DNA of 64,000 bases from Cyclobacteriaceae bacterium (GTDB lineage: Bacteria > Bacteroidota > Bacteroidia > Cytophagales > Cyclobacteriaceae). Shown here in pieces: positions 18,799 to 27,651 of this stretch. The stretch lies in assembly GCA_958296015.1 (NCBI GenBank), contig CATQIH010000040.1:1-64000 (forward strand). The letters run 5' to 3'. The notes under the pieces are model-generated. The model was not told the origin of the DNA, did not search any database, and saw only the letters and a program-made list of their open reading frames with translations. Every line of letters starts with the position of its first letter. Position 1 is the first letter of the stretch. A program made the translations under genes and the position numbers.

Positions 18799-19260
18799 TT
18801 ATTTAAATGAAGCTAAGACGTTAGTTTTTTTTATTTGGTCAAAAGGGATGATCCTTTCTGTTGTTTCTTTTTTGACTTCCTCACCAATGGTGATTTCATC
18901 AGCTGTTATTTGTAGTAATTTGCCTTGTACTATTGCGTCATCCTGCAACGTGATTTTTATCTCACGGCCTACGTTTTTTCTGTATTGCCGTTCTGATTTT
19001 AGAGGCTGATCTAGGCCGGGTGAAGAAACCTCCAGTGTATATGGGTCTTCTATCAAATCTTCTTCATCCAGCGTTGCCGATACGGCACGGCTAACCTCTA
19101 CAAATACATCAATGGGGACTCCCCGATCGCCATCGATATAAATGATGATCTTATGTCCGGCTTTTGTGCTGGAAACTGATAGGTCTACCAAAAACAACTG
19201 ACTGTCTTTTTCCAGAAGGACGTGTGTTACTATATTTCTTATATCGTTGTTGCTTAACAT
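18799..19260 (-). CDS. rimP: Ribosome maturation factor RimP
   Basis: 153-residue RimP, needed for 30S maturation. The N-terminal alpha/beta domain includes VEVSRAVSATLDEEDLI, and the family signature YTLEVSSPGLDQPL is present, followed by the Sm-like C-terminal domain. The start at 19260 (MLSNNDIRN) matches the family; an extension to 19323 would run through the leader hairpin and the transcription start. Confidence 0.95.
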   Translation of the reverse strand: MLSNNDIRNIVTHVLLEKDSQLFLVDLSVSSTKAGHKIIIYIDGDRGVPIDVFVEVSRAVSATLDEEDLIEDPYTLEVSSPGLDQPLKSERQYRKNVGREIKITLQDDAIVQGKLLQITADEITIGEEVKKETTERIIPFDQIKKTNVLASFK

Positions 19261-19278
19261 GTACTCGTTTAGAATAAC

Positions 19279-19305
19279 AAAAAAGAGGGGACATCTGCCC
19301 CCTCT
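19279..19305 (-). promoter_or_regulatory. Terminator-like hairpin in the rimP-nusA-infB leader (candidate attenuator)
   Basis: On the reverse strand, AGAGGGG-gcagatgt-CCCCTCT followed by TTTTTT, placed between the predicted promoter (19331-19362) and the rimP ATG (19260). No gene lies upstream on this strand, so the hairpin cannot be the end of another unit. A small dyad GCATACTATGC just before it (about 19306-19316) could take part in an alternative fold. Confidence 0.65.
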
Positions 19306-19330
19306 GCATAGTATGCTATACAAATCTGCA

Positions 19331-19362
19331 CAAAATTAGCAAATAATTGATATTAAATCAAA
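19331..19362 (-). promoter_or_regulatory. Promoter of the rimP-nusA-infB operon
   Basis: Reverse strand: TTTG (19362-19359), 20-bp spacer, TAATTTTG (19338-19331), a full match to TAnnTTTG. Transcription would start near 19324, about 65 nt before the rimP ATG and just before the hairpin. Confidence 0.75.
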
Positions 19363-19561
19363 TTTGCCTCTATACAAACATTTATATTTCACAATGGCCT
19401 TTTTATTTCTGCAAGAGGTTACGGGATTAACAGAAACTATAGCCAATCAATTCCTTATTCTTGAATTTTTTTACAAACAATCCGTTCTCTAAGAAGAAAT
19501 AGCATAGCGTTTGGTACTTATACTGCCTTTTTGCTTTTGCTGGTTACTTTATGGAAAATTT

Positions 19562-20584
19562 ATGTGTAGCAACTTTGATCGTTTTCTCATACGCTCCGGC
19601 TTCACTTTGCTGCTTTCCCTTTTGATGGGACGTTGCACGGAGAAGCCAAACCACAAACAGGAAAATGTGGCGGCAATTCCGGAAAAAAACATCCCGGTTC
19701 CTGAGTTTGATGCTGATTCTGCCTACGCATTTGTAGCTAGGCAGGTGGCTTTTGGCCCCAGGGTGCCTAACACACCCGCACACCAAGCCTGTGGCGATTA
19801 CCTGATAGGCAGACTCACGTCTTACGGACTCACAGTGGATGTTCAGGAATTTGATGCGCAGGCTTATGATGGCAAAATGTTGCATTTGCGCAACATCATT
19901 GCCAGCTTCCAGCCGGAAGCTCAAAAGCGCATCATGCTGGCGGCTCACTGGGACACACGCCCCTTAGCCGACCGGGACTCTGTGAATACTGGGCAACCGA
20001 TTGATGGTGCCAACGATGGTGCCAGTGGTGTGGGTGTGCTATTAGAAATTGCCCGGCAGCTACAGCAAGCTGATTCTTTGGATATGGGTGTGGATTTGTT
20101 CTTTTTTGATGGAGAAGACTATGGAGAACCTGAAAACTATAAGCCGGAGGCAAACGAAAACCAACAGCAGGTGTGGTGGTGCCTTGGCTCTCAGTATTGG
20201 GCTAAGCATAAGCACAAACGAAACTACCTTGCTTACTACGGTATCTTGCTGGATATGGTAGGGGCCAAAAATGCTACTTTTTACCAGGAAGAAGTATCGC
20301 GCCGCAACGCTGGCGTGGTGAATAAAAAACTGTGGGATGCCGCACACAAGCTTGGCTATGGACCATATTTTGTGAACCAGCATAGCCCCGAAATTCTGGA
20401 TGACCATGTATATGTCAACTACGGTGCAAGTATTCCTATGATAGATATTATTGAATATGCACCTGATGGCGACGGTTATTTCGCCGCCTACCACCATACT
20501 CACGCCGATAATATGGACATTATTAGTAAAGAAACCTTAAAAGCGGTAGGCCAAACGGTATTATATGCGGTTTACCAGGAGTAG
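19562..20584 (+). CDS. M28 family protein, probable type II glutaminyl cyclase
   Basis: 340-residue secreted zinc enzyme of the M28 fold. Metal-site segments: AAHWDTRP, GANDGASG, FDGEDYG and, near the C-terminus, HHTHADNMD. The DDHVYVNYGASIPMIDII segment resembles animal and Bacteroidota type II glutaminyl cyclases, so pyroglutamate formation is more likely than aminopeptidase activity. The N-terminus (LLLSLLMGRC) may be a lipoprotein signal, although Arg at -1 is unusual. ATG 19562 is preferred over an upstream in-frame TTG at 19511. Confidence 0.8.
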   Translation: MCSNFDRFLIRSGFTLLLSLLMGRCTEKPNHKQENVAAIPEKNIPVPEFDADSAYAFVARQVAFGPRVPNTPAHQACGDYLIGRLTSYGLTVDVQEFDAQAYDGKMLHLRNIIASFQPEAQKRIMLAAHWDTRPLADRDSVNTGQPIDGANDGASGVGVLLEIARQLQQADSLDMGVDLFFFDGEDYGEPENYKPEANENQQQVWWCLGSQYWAKHKHKRNYLAYYGILLDMVGAKNATFYQEEVSRRNAGVVNKKLWDAAHKLGYGPYFVNQHSPEILDDHVYVNYGASIPMIDIIEYAPDGDGYFAAYHHTHADNMDIISKETLKAVGQTVLYAVYQE

Positions 20585-20590
20585 TTTATA

Positions 20591-21202
20591 TCAAAACATA
20601 TATCCTATGTTGATTTGTCCATTGACAAAAACCTGGGAGTGAAATCCCTGCTGGTTCTCGTAAGATCGGAACTCATCGTACTGATACCAACCTCCGCCAT
20701 AAGCCGCTGACACATTGGCTTCCACCGAAATGCGTTTGATGATCTTCTGGTAGCCTGCCATCGCATCCAGTGCCAAACTATGCTGCTTTCTGAATCCGTC
20801 GATATTCTGCCAGTTGTACATAGGCGCAAGGCCAGCGAAAAAGCCGTTGTACACATTTTCTTTGTTATGCCGGATGTAGTAACGCGGCCCGATTTTGAAA
20901 GTAAATTCGCCAAGGTCAAAACTATGAGACCGAATATCGGTCATTGCTGCAATAATACCGGTAAACTTTGGATTGCCAGCAAAAGCCTTTTCGTACTGTA
21001 GATGCAAAGGCTTGATGGCAATCGTAGGAAGCTTGGGGTAGATACCAATCTTAAGAAGATGGTAGGAAGCAGGCAATCTTCCTGGCTTCTCTTGTTGTAC
21101 ATCCGTTTGCTGGGCAAAAGCAGTCAGTGATAGCCCAAAGAAAAACAGGCATATCAGACCATAGAAAGTAACGTATGGGTAAACATTAAAAGATATTCTC
21201 AT
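20591..21202 (-). CDS. Secreted beta-barrel-like hypothetical protein
   Basis: 203-residue protein with a signal peptide ending LTAFA|QQ, followed by alternating amphipathic strands (FTFKIGPRYYI, FFAGLAPMYNW, VEANVSAAYGGGW) and a C-terminal aromatic end (INIGYMF), as in outer-membrane barrels. I do not recognise a named family. It is convergent with the M28 gene (6-bp gap). Confidence 0.7.
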   Translation of the reverse strand: MRISFNVYPYVTFYGLICLFFFGLSLTAFAQQTDVQQEKPGRLPASYHLLKIGIYPKLPTIAIKPLHLQYEKAFAGNPKFTGIIAAMTDIRSHSFDLGEFTFKIGPRYYIRHNKENVYNGFFAGLAPMYNWQNIDGFRKQHSLALDAMAGYQKIIKRISVEANVSAAYGGGWYQYDEFRSYENQQGFHSQVFVNGQINIGYMF

Positions 21203-21373
21203 ACAAATGTGGTTTGGACTTAATTCGTATGAAAATAAGCAAAAGACAGCAGATATTTTTTATTTCACGAAAAAATATTTTTAGGCTAAAAAAGCTTATA
21301 AAGTATCAAAAGCCTACCTCACAGAAAATATAAGCTTCAGCGTAGCAGGCTTATAATGCAACAGCCACACAGG

Positions 21374-22246
21374 TTATACCACATTAGGGTCCAGCAATTT
21401 TAGCAGGTATTCTCCATAACCGCTTTTTAGTTGCCGGTGCGCTAGTTCTTCCAAATTGTCTGCCTTGATATAGCCCATGCGGTAGGCTATTTCCTCGATA
21501 CATCCCACCTTTTGTCCTTGCCGTTGTTCTATCACCTGCACAAAGTTACCTGCCTGCATCAGCGAATCGAAGGTGCCGGTGTCCAGCCAGGCGGTGCCCC
21601 GGCTCAGGATGCTCACCTGTAGCTTGCCCATTTCCAGATAGGCTTTGTTGACATCGGTAATCTCAAACTCACCCCTGGGACTGGGCTTCAGATTTCTGGC
21701 AATGTCTATCACCTGGTTATCATAAAAATAGATGCCTGGGATAGCGTAATTTGATTTTGGTTCCTTGGGTTTTTCTTCAATAGAAATCACCTTCTGGTTT
21801 TTGTCAAACTCTACCACCCCGTAGCGTTGCGGGTCATGCACATGGTAGGCGTATACAATACCTCCATCGGGGTTGTTGTTGTGCTGCAACTGCTTGTCTA
21901 GTTCGCTGCCATAAAAAATATTATCGCCCAGTACCAGGGCTACTTTTTCCTGCCCGACAAAATCGCTGCCGATGGTAAAAGCCTGGGCCAGCCCTTCCGG
22001 CTTGGGCTGTACGGCATACTCAAACCGGCATCCCAGCTGGCTGCCGTCGCCTAGCAATTTCTCAAAGAGCGGCATATCGTGGGGCGTGGAGATAATTAGA
22101 ATTTCTCGTATGCCCGACATCATCAGCGTAGACAAAGGATAATAGATCATAGGTTTGTCATAGACGGGCATCAGTTGCTTGCTCACGGCCATCGTGAGCG
22201 GGTGCAGGCGGGTGCCGGAGCCTCCGGCCAGGATAATTCCTTTCAT
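21374..22246 (-). CDS. rfbA: Glucose-1-phosphate thymidylyltransferase
   Basis: 290-residue nucleotidyltransferase making dTDP-glucose from dTTP and glucose-1-phosphate, first step of dTDP-rhamnose synthesis. [11 protein letters not shown] (8-18) binds the nucleotide; [23 protein letters not shown] and the C-terminal [10 protein letters not shown] are family features. Normal length. The other rhamnose genes (rfbB, C, D) are not in the window. Confidence 0.95.
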   Translation of the reverse strand: MKGIILAGGSGTRLHPLTMAVSKQLMPVYDKPMIYYPLSTLMMSGIREILIISTPHDMPLFEKLLGDGSQLGCRFEYAVQPKPEGLAQAFTIGSDFVGQEKVALVLGDNIFYGSELDKQLQHNNNPDGGIVYAYHVHDPQRYGVVEFDKNQKVISIEEKPKEPKSNYAIPGIYFYDNQVIDIARNLKPSPRGEFEITDVNKAYLEMGKLQVSILSRGTAWLDTGTFDSLMQAGNFVQVIEQRQGQKVGCIEEIAYRMGYIKADNLEELAHRQLKSGYGEYLLKLLDPNVV

Positions 22247-22381
22247 ATCAACAAAAAGTTAGTGAATCATTCATTTATAAACGCTTGGTGGTGTAAATTC
22301 GCACCGCCGCGAATGCAGGTACAATATTAAAGTTCTTACTATAGAAAAACTATGAACGCACCAAATTATGCGGGGTGATGT

Positions 22382-23050
22382 ATGCTTTTCAGAGAGATTA
22401 TCATATTGCTGAAGAAAGAGGTGGTGCTGGAGTGGCGACAGCGCTACGCACTAAATGGCATCCTGCTCTACGTGGTGAGTGCAGTGTTTGTATGCTACCT
22501 AAGCTTTAATCTGCAGCAAGGCGCAATGGACGTGATCACCTGGAATGCACTGTTCTGGATTATTATGCTATTTGTGGCTTTCAACGCCATCTCCAAAAGC
22601 TTTATGCAGGAGCGCGCAGGCAGGTTGATCTACTATTATACAATTGCCAGTCCGCAAGGAATTATTTTGTCAAAAATGCTGTATAATCTCATATTGATGC
22701 TGTTGCTTGCTGTCACCTGTCTGATTTTTTATACGCTTGTGATGGGCAATCCGGTACAGCATGGCTGGCTTTTTAGCGGCAACTTATTGTTAGGTGCCTG
22801 TGGTTTTTCGGCCACGCTGACCATGATCTCCGGCATCGCTTCCAAGGCAGGCAACAGCAATACACTGATGGCTATTCTGGGGTTTCCGGTGATCATTCCC
22901 ATGTTGCTGATGATCATCAGAGTATCTAAGAATGCCATAGACGGACTGGCCATTGAAGTAAGTTATGATGAAATATTGGTGCTGCTGTCTATCAATGTAA
23001 TTGTAGGATTGCTGTCTTATATTTTGTTTCCTTTTTTGTGGAAAAGCTGA
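22382..23050 (+). CDS. ccmB: Heme exporter protein CcmB
   Basis: 222-residue inner-membrane protein with about six hydrophobic helices, the membrane subunit of the CcmAB transporter used in cytochrome c maturation. The N-terminus (EIIILLKKEVVLEWRQRYALNG) and the ITWNALFWIIMLFVAFNA segment fit the family. It heads the ccm cluster; the ATPase gene ccmA is not adjacent. It overlaps the next gene by 13 nt. Confidence 0.88.
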   Translation: MLFREIIILLKKEVVLEWRQRYALNGILLYVVSAVFVCYLSFNLQQGAMDVITWNALFWIIMLFVAFNAISKSFMQERAGRLIYYYTIASPQGIILSKMLYNLILMLLLAVTCLIFYTLVMGNPVQHGWLFSGNLLLGACGFSATLTMISGIASKAGNSNTLMAILGFPVIIPMLLMIIRVSKNAIDGLAIEVSYDEILVLLSINVIVGLLSYILFPFLWKS

Positions 23051-23832
23051 TTGTGGGAAATAACAATGTTCAAAAAGCAGATAACAAACAAATTGTGAAT
23101 AAACTCTTTAGAAAAAGCTGGTGGAAGATCGCAACGGTCGTGTTGCTGGTCTATACTGTTGTGGCAGGGCTGCTCTTTGATGTGCCGCGGCTGGCAATCC
23201 TCAACGAAACGGTGCGTGTGTTGCATTTCCACGTACCCATGTGGTTTGGCATGATCATTTTGCTGACTTTCTCGGTGGTTTATTCGGTGAAGTATCTTAG
23301 AAAACCGGAGCTACAGCATGATATTTATGCAGTGGAATTTGCCAATGCCGGAGTAGTGTTTGGCATACTAGGTATCATCAGCGGTTCGGTATGGGCGAAG
23401 TTTACCTGGGGAGCGTGGTGGAGCAACGATCCCAAACAAAACGGTGCTGCCATCGGACTGCTTATCTATTTTGCCTATTTCATTCTTAGAAATTCGCTGG
23501 AAGACGAACAGCAAAAGGCCAAGATCAGCGCGGTATACAACATTTTTGCCTTTGCTGCCCTCATTCCTCTTCTATTTATACTACCCCGCCTCACCGACTC
23601 GCTGCATCCAGGCAATGGTGGAAATCCAGGGTTTAATACCTATGACATGAACAGCGATTTGCGTAAGGTATTTTATACGGCTGTGCTGGGGTGGACCTTA
23701 CTGGGTGGCTGGCTGGCCAGTATGAGAATTCGTATGCGTATCATCAAACAAAAGATCAATGAAAAACATGAAGAAAATTATCTGCGCACTGACCATCTTG
23801 CTGCTGTTGAGCGCGAGTCTCATTCCCTCTAA
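23038..23832 (+). CDS. ccmC: Cytochrome c biogenesis protein CcmC (CcsA-type)
   Basis: Heme-handling membrane protein with six helices and the tryptophan-rich periplasmic WGAWWSNDP motif; conserved His residues (LHFHVPMW and DSLHPGNG) are the external heme ligands of the family. It loads heme onto CcmE. The start is uncertain: GTG at 23038 overlaps ccmB, while GTG at 23095 gives the compact N-terminus NKLFRKSWWK. The C-terminal tail (about 25 residues) is read in an overlapping frame with the next gene for 74 nt. Confidence 0.88.
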   Translation: MEKLIVGNNNVQKADNKQIVNKLFRKSWWKIATVVLLVYTVVAGLLFDVPRLAILNETVRVLHFHVPMWFGMIILLTFSVVYSVKYLRKPELQHDIYAVEFANAGVVFGILGIISGSVWAKFTWGAWWSNDPKQNGAAIGLLIYFAYFILRNSLEDEQQKAKISAVYNIFAFAALIPLLFILPRLTDSLHPGNGGNPGFNTYDMNSDLRKVFYTAVLGWTLLGGWLASMRIRMRIIKQKINEKHEENYLRTDHLAAVERESHSL

Positions 23833-24025
23833 TGCACAGGTAGTTGAGAATGCTCCGCAGGAAGCCAAAACGCCTTCCGTAGAAATGGCCGATGTTTTTC
23901 GCCAGGATGGAAAAATCTACGTGGTGGTGGCTGTGATGCTGGTGATCCTGGGTGGCGTGACGGTGTATATGGTCGGCATCGACCGCAAGCTGAATAAGCT
24001 GGAAAAAGAGTTGGATATTCACTAA
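23759..24025 (+). CDS. CcmD-like small membrane protein
   Basis: 88-residue protein with a signal peptide (ending PSNA|Q) and a C-terminal transmembrane helix (about 55-75), followed by IDRKLNKLEKELDIH. Position and the single helix plus charged tail match the CcmD-like proteins found after ccmC in Bacteroidota; CcmD helps release heme-loaded CcmE. The signal-peptide part is encoded inside the 3' end of ccmC in another frame. ATG 23759 or 23768 may be used. Confidence 0.7.
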   Translation: MKNMKKIICALTILLLLSASLIPSNAQVVENAPQEAKTPSVEMADVFRQDGKIYVVVAVMLVILGGVTVYMVGIDRKLNKLEKELDIH

Positions 24026-24055
24026 TTATATGCAATTAAACCTTTATATATGCTG

Positions 24056-24083
24056 TTGGACTAGAAGACAGTGTATAACTTTG
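24056..24083 (+). promoter_or_regulatory. Promoter upstream of ccmE
   Basis: TTG (24056-24058), 17-bp spacer, TAACTTTG (24076-24083), a full match to the -7 consensus. The spacer is shorter than the usual 19-21. It would give ccmE its own transcript start near 24090. Confidence 0.5.
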
Positions 24084-24109
24084 CAGTATCTCTATAAAGC
24101 CTAAGTCTT

Positions 24110-24511
24110 ATGAAAAAATCTCACTTGTTCGGCATACTCATCATTGCAGCCTGTATCACTATTATTATGGCTACAGCGGGCGATGCCAGTACGTATGTGT
24201 CTTTTGGCGAAGCACAACAGCTATCTACCAATGGCAAAGCCAATAAAGTGCATGTAGTAGGCCAGCTCAAAAAGAGCACAGAAGGCGAGATACTTGGTCT
24301 GGAACCTTCCTCTGATAAGCTTTCCTTTTCTTTTGTCATGGTGGATCATAATAACAAAGAACAAAAAGTTTTTTATAAAGAACCCATGCCTGCGGACTTT
24401 ACCCGCTCGGAACAGGTAGTAGTCATAGGTTCTTACAGAGATAATATTTTCGTAGCTGATCAGATTCTGATGAAATGCCCTTCCAAGTATCAGGAGAAGG
24501 AAGTGAGCTGA
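24110..24511 (+). CDS. ccmE: Cytochrome c maturation heme chaperone CcmE, CxxxY type
   Basis: 133-residue heme chaperone: N-terminal membrane anchor (7-22), an OB-fold beta-barrel (about 28-118), and a flexible C-terminal tail. The heme-binding motif of classic CcmE is HxxxY; here it is C123-P-S-K-Y127, the CxxxY variant known from system I* of sulfate reducers and archaea. It lies between ccmD-like and ccmF, consistent with a system I*-like pathway. Confidence 0.88.
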   Translation: MKKSHLFGILIIAACITIIMATAGDASTYVSFGEAQQLSTNGKANKVHVVGQLKKSTEGEILGLEPSSDKLSFSFVMVDHNNKEQKVFYKEPMPADFTRSEQVVVIGSYRDNIFVADQILMKCPSKYQEKEVS

Positions 24512-24512
24512 C

Positions 24513-24781
24513 ATGAGCAACGACTACGATAGGATTATCAAAGAAAACATTGAGGCAGTGATATTGCCTTTAAACAAGTAGAAGCTATGCCCATAGAATT
24601 TGATATTGAATCTGACGTGATCTACCAGAGAGGTAGAAAACAAGGCAAAGAAGAAGGTAAAAAAGCGATGATTGTAGAAATGCTGACAGATGGCACTCTG
24701 TCATTAGCAAAAATTGCTTCCTATGCTAAAACTTCCATCGAGGATGTCATCGCTATCCAACAAGAAATAAATACCAAATAA
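24513..24781 (+). pseudogene. Remnant of an Rpn/PD-(D/E)XK nuclease-transposase family gene
   Basis: Two short reading frames survive. 24513-24581 encodes MSNDYDRIIKENIEA..., the typical N-terminus of the Rpn family. 24587-24781 encodes 64 residues (YQRGRKQGKEEGKKAMIVEML...SLAKIASYAK), the typical C-terminal tail. The catalytic core of roughly 200 residues between them is missing, so this looks like an internal deletion with a frame change. It sits between ccmE and ccmF. The downstream part alone could still be translated from ATG 24587. Confidence 0.7.
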
Positions 24782-24796
24782 AATAACCTGTCATTC

Positions 24797-27391
24797 ATGA
24801 TCCATACTTTTATTGGTAATGCCGGTCACTTTTTTGTCGTTGCTTCTTTCATTACCTCGCTGGTAGCGGCATATGCGTATATTCAGGCGGCTAACTTGCA
24901 TAACCTCAACGCTCAATCATGGAGACGCTATGCCCGTGGGGCTTTTTACCTGCATGGCCTGATGGTCGTGGGCGTGGTGTTCAGCCTGTTTTATATCATC
25001 TACAACCATTACTTTGAGTACCACTACGCCTGGAGCCACTCTTCGCTAAGCCTGCCTACGCACTATATGATCTCCTGTTTCTGGGAAGGGCAAGAGGGAA
25101 GTTTCCTGCTCTGGATTTTCTGGCATGTGGTACTGGGATTAACCCTTATACAGACTAATAAAGACAAACAGTGGGAGGCACCGGTGATGGCGGTGTTTGC
25201 TTTGGTACAGGCTTTTCTGGCTTCTATGATCCTGGGCGTAGTGATTGGCGATGTGAAGATCGGTAGCTCTCCCTTCATGCTGCTGCGCGATGTGATGGAC
25301 GCGCCTGTCTTTGCCCTCAATCCTGACTATGTGCCTGCCGACGGTACCGGGCTGAACCCTTTGCTGCAAAACTATTGGATGGTAATTCACCCGCCCGTAT
25401 TGTTTCTGGGCTATGCTACCACGCTGGTACCTTTTGCTTTTTGCATTGCCGGACTGTGGAAAAAGAAGTACGAAAGCTGGGTGAAGCCTACGCTACCCTG
25501 GGCTATCTTTTCGGCAGCTATCCTGGGCACTGGTATCGTAATGGGTGCTTACTGGGCCTACGAAACCCTTAATTTTGGGGGTTATTGGAACTGGGACCCG
25601 GTAGAAAATGCCGTCTACGTTCCGTGGCTGGTATTGATTGCTGGCATCCACACCATGGTGATCTTCAAAAACAATAATACGGCACTCAAAACATCCATCG
25701 TACTCGTTATTGCTACCTTTGTGCTAGTACTATACGGTACATTCCTGACGCGTAGCGGGATTCTGGGTGATACTTCCGTTCATGCCTTCACTGATCTTGG
25801 CCTGTCAGGTCAGCTCATGATCTACATGTTTTTCTTTACCCTAGGGGCCATTGTGCTGGCCGCTACGCGCTGGAAAGAAATTCCTACTTCTGACAAAGAA
25901 GCGTCTGCTTACAGTCGGGAATTCTGGATTTTTATCGGAGCTACTACACTCTGCCTGATGTCGTTTCAGGTGCTGGTGCCTACCTCTATTCCGGTATACA
26001 ACGCACTGGTAGAAGCCTTCGGTGGCATTTCCAATGTGGCACCGCCAGCAGATCAGGTAGCGTTTTATACCAAATTTCAGTTGTGGTTTGCCGTGGCTGT
26101 TGCCTTACTTTCAGGTACCGGTCAGTTTTTCTTCTGGAAGAAAATGGACAAAGAAAAACTGAAAAATGAGCTGGCACTGCCACTGGTCGTCACCTTGTTG
26201 TTGAGTGCTGTCATCATTGTGGTAGCCAAAATCACCGAGCCGGTATACATGGTACTGCTCACTGCCGGTCTTTATTCTATCGTATCCAACGGTAGTGTCT
26301 TGGTTCGCCTGGCAAAAGCCAAGGTTAGGCTGGTGGGTGGTTCTGTGGCCCATATTGGCATTGCTATGATGCTGATCGGTGTGCTTTTCTCTGCTGGCTA
26401 TTCCAAAGTGGTGTCGCAAAACACTACGGGCATGCTCATCTTTAAGGGTGATGTACCGGAGCAGGAGAATGTGGACAATGTGTTGGTATGGCTAAACGAT
26501 CCGTATGAAATGCAGGATTATTCACTGCTATACAAAGGGCAACGCAAAGAAGTAGAAGGTGTACCTGGCTATGTGGATAAAAAATTACTTCAGCCAACGG
26601 AAGATCCAAGAATGGCAGTTGCTGTTGGAAACTTTGAAAAAGATGGCAAAAAATACTTCAGCAAAGGGGATTCGGTAAAATACATCGCTGAAAATACTTT
26701 TCACGAGATAGAATTTACCAGCAGAGCCAACGGTTCGCAGTTTACCCTGTATCCCCGCTCGCAGGTTAACGCGGAGATGGGTGGCCTAGCAGCTTCTCCT
26801 GATATTCATCATGAGCTTACCAGAGATTTGTACACCCACGTGAAGGCTATTCCTAATGAAGAAGACGAAAAGGACTGGGGAGAAACCAAAGAGATGAACG
26901 TGAAAATTGGTGAACGTTTCTTCCTTAATGATTACGTTGCTGTGCTGGAAGGTATCAAAAAGGTTAATCAGGTGGCAGGTGCCGATGTAGATCTCGGACC
27001 GGAAGATCTGGCTGTAGAAGCACAGATCAAGGTGTTTGGCAAACAGGAAGACTACATGCTAACACCTACCTACATTATCCGCGATCGTATGGTAGGACAG
27101 ATACCTTCTACTGCCAACGAAATTGGCCTGCGGGTTACATTGCTAAATATCAGTCCTGAAACCAACTCGTTTACACTGGGAGTTAATACCACGCAGAAGG
27201 ATTATATTGTGTTCAGTGCCATTGAAAAGCCTGGCATCAACATCCTGTGGGCAGGCACCATCATCATGGTGATTGGCTTTGGCATAGCAGCTTATCGCCG
27301 GTACAAAGACGTGAAAGGCGACGGTGAAGAAAATAACAAAAATGACGATAAAAAAAGGTTGAAGCCACGCAAAAATCCTGTGGTAGCCTGA
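24797..27391 (+). CDS. ccmF: Cytochrome c heme lyase subunit CcmF
   Basis: 864-residue polytopic heme-handling protein of the CcmF/NrfE family, joining heme to apocytochrome c outside the inner membrane. The WWD region reads FGGYWNWDPVENAVYVPWL near residue 260. About 14 helices are present, with a large periplasmic domain near residues 560-830 before the last helix and a Lys-rich tail. It is longer than E. coli CcmF (about 650), as is common in Bacteroidota. No ccmH or ccmI follows; a terminator ends the cluster. Confidence 0.92.
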   Translation: MIHTFIGNAGHFFVVASFITSLVAAYAYIQAANLHNLNAQSWRRYARGAFYLHGLMVVGVVFSLFYIIYNHYFEYHYAWSHSSLSLPTHYMISCFWEGQEGSFLLWIFWHVVLGLTLIQTNKDKQWEAPVMAVFALVQAFLASMILGVVIGDVKIGSSPFMLLRDVMDAPVFALNPDYVPADGTGLNPLLQNYWMVIHPPVLFLGYATTLVPFAFCIAGLWKKKYESWVKPTLPWAIFSAAILGTGIVMGAYWAYETLNFGGYWNWDPVENAVYVPWLVLIAGIHTMVIFKNNNTALKTSIVLVIATFVLVLYGTFLTRSGILGDTSVHAFTDLGLSGQLMIYMFFFTLGAIVLAATRWKEIPTSDKEASAYSREFWIFIGATTLCLMSFQVLVPTSIPVYNALVEAFGGISNVAPPADQVAFYTKFQLWFAVAVALLSGTGQFFFWKKMDKEKLKNELALPLVVTLLLSAVIIVVAKITEPVYMVLLTAGLYSIVSNGSVLVRLAKAKVRLVGGSVAHIGIAMMLIGVLFSAGYSKVVSQNTTGMLIFKGDVPEQENVDNVLVWLNDPYEMQDYSLLYKGQRKEVEGVPGYVDKKLLQPTEDPRMAVAVGNFEKDGKKYFSKGDSVKYIAENTFHEIEFTSRANGSQFTLYPRSQVNAEMGGLAASPDIHHELTRDLYTHVKAIPNEEDEKDWGETKEMNVKIGERFFLNDYVAVLEGIKKVNQVAGADVDLGPEDLAVEAQIKVFGKQEDYMLTPTYIIRDRMVGQIPSTANEIGLRVTLLNISPETNSFTLGVNTTQKDYIVFSAIEKPGINILWAGTIIMVIGFGIAAYRRYKDVKGDGEENNKNDDKKRLKPRKNPVVA

Positions 27392-27419
27392 CCGAAAACA
27401 TGATTGAAAGAGTAAAAAT

Positions 27420-27449
27420 AAAGCGGAGTAAGTCACTTCGCTTTTTTTA
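27420..27449 (+). terminator. Rho-independent terminator after ccmF
   Basis: AAAGCGgAGT / ACTtCGCTTT stem followed by seven T, about 30 bp past the ccmF stop. Confidence 0.8.
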
Positions 27450-27651
27450 TAGTTGAGGCTCCCTGTTCCATTTTGGCTTCTCTAAGATTTCTGAGAAAGA
27501 TATTGACCTGATATTACAGCACGTATCATCAATGAGCTTCAATAAACTATCTATCTGCTATTACTGTTAGAAGTTTCCACCTATCTTTATCTCTTGTACT
27601 TTGAACATTCGCTCAAAGCTTATTAATGACAGCTACTAATCTACTATTTAC

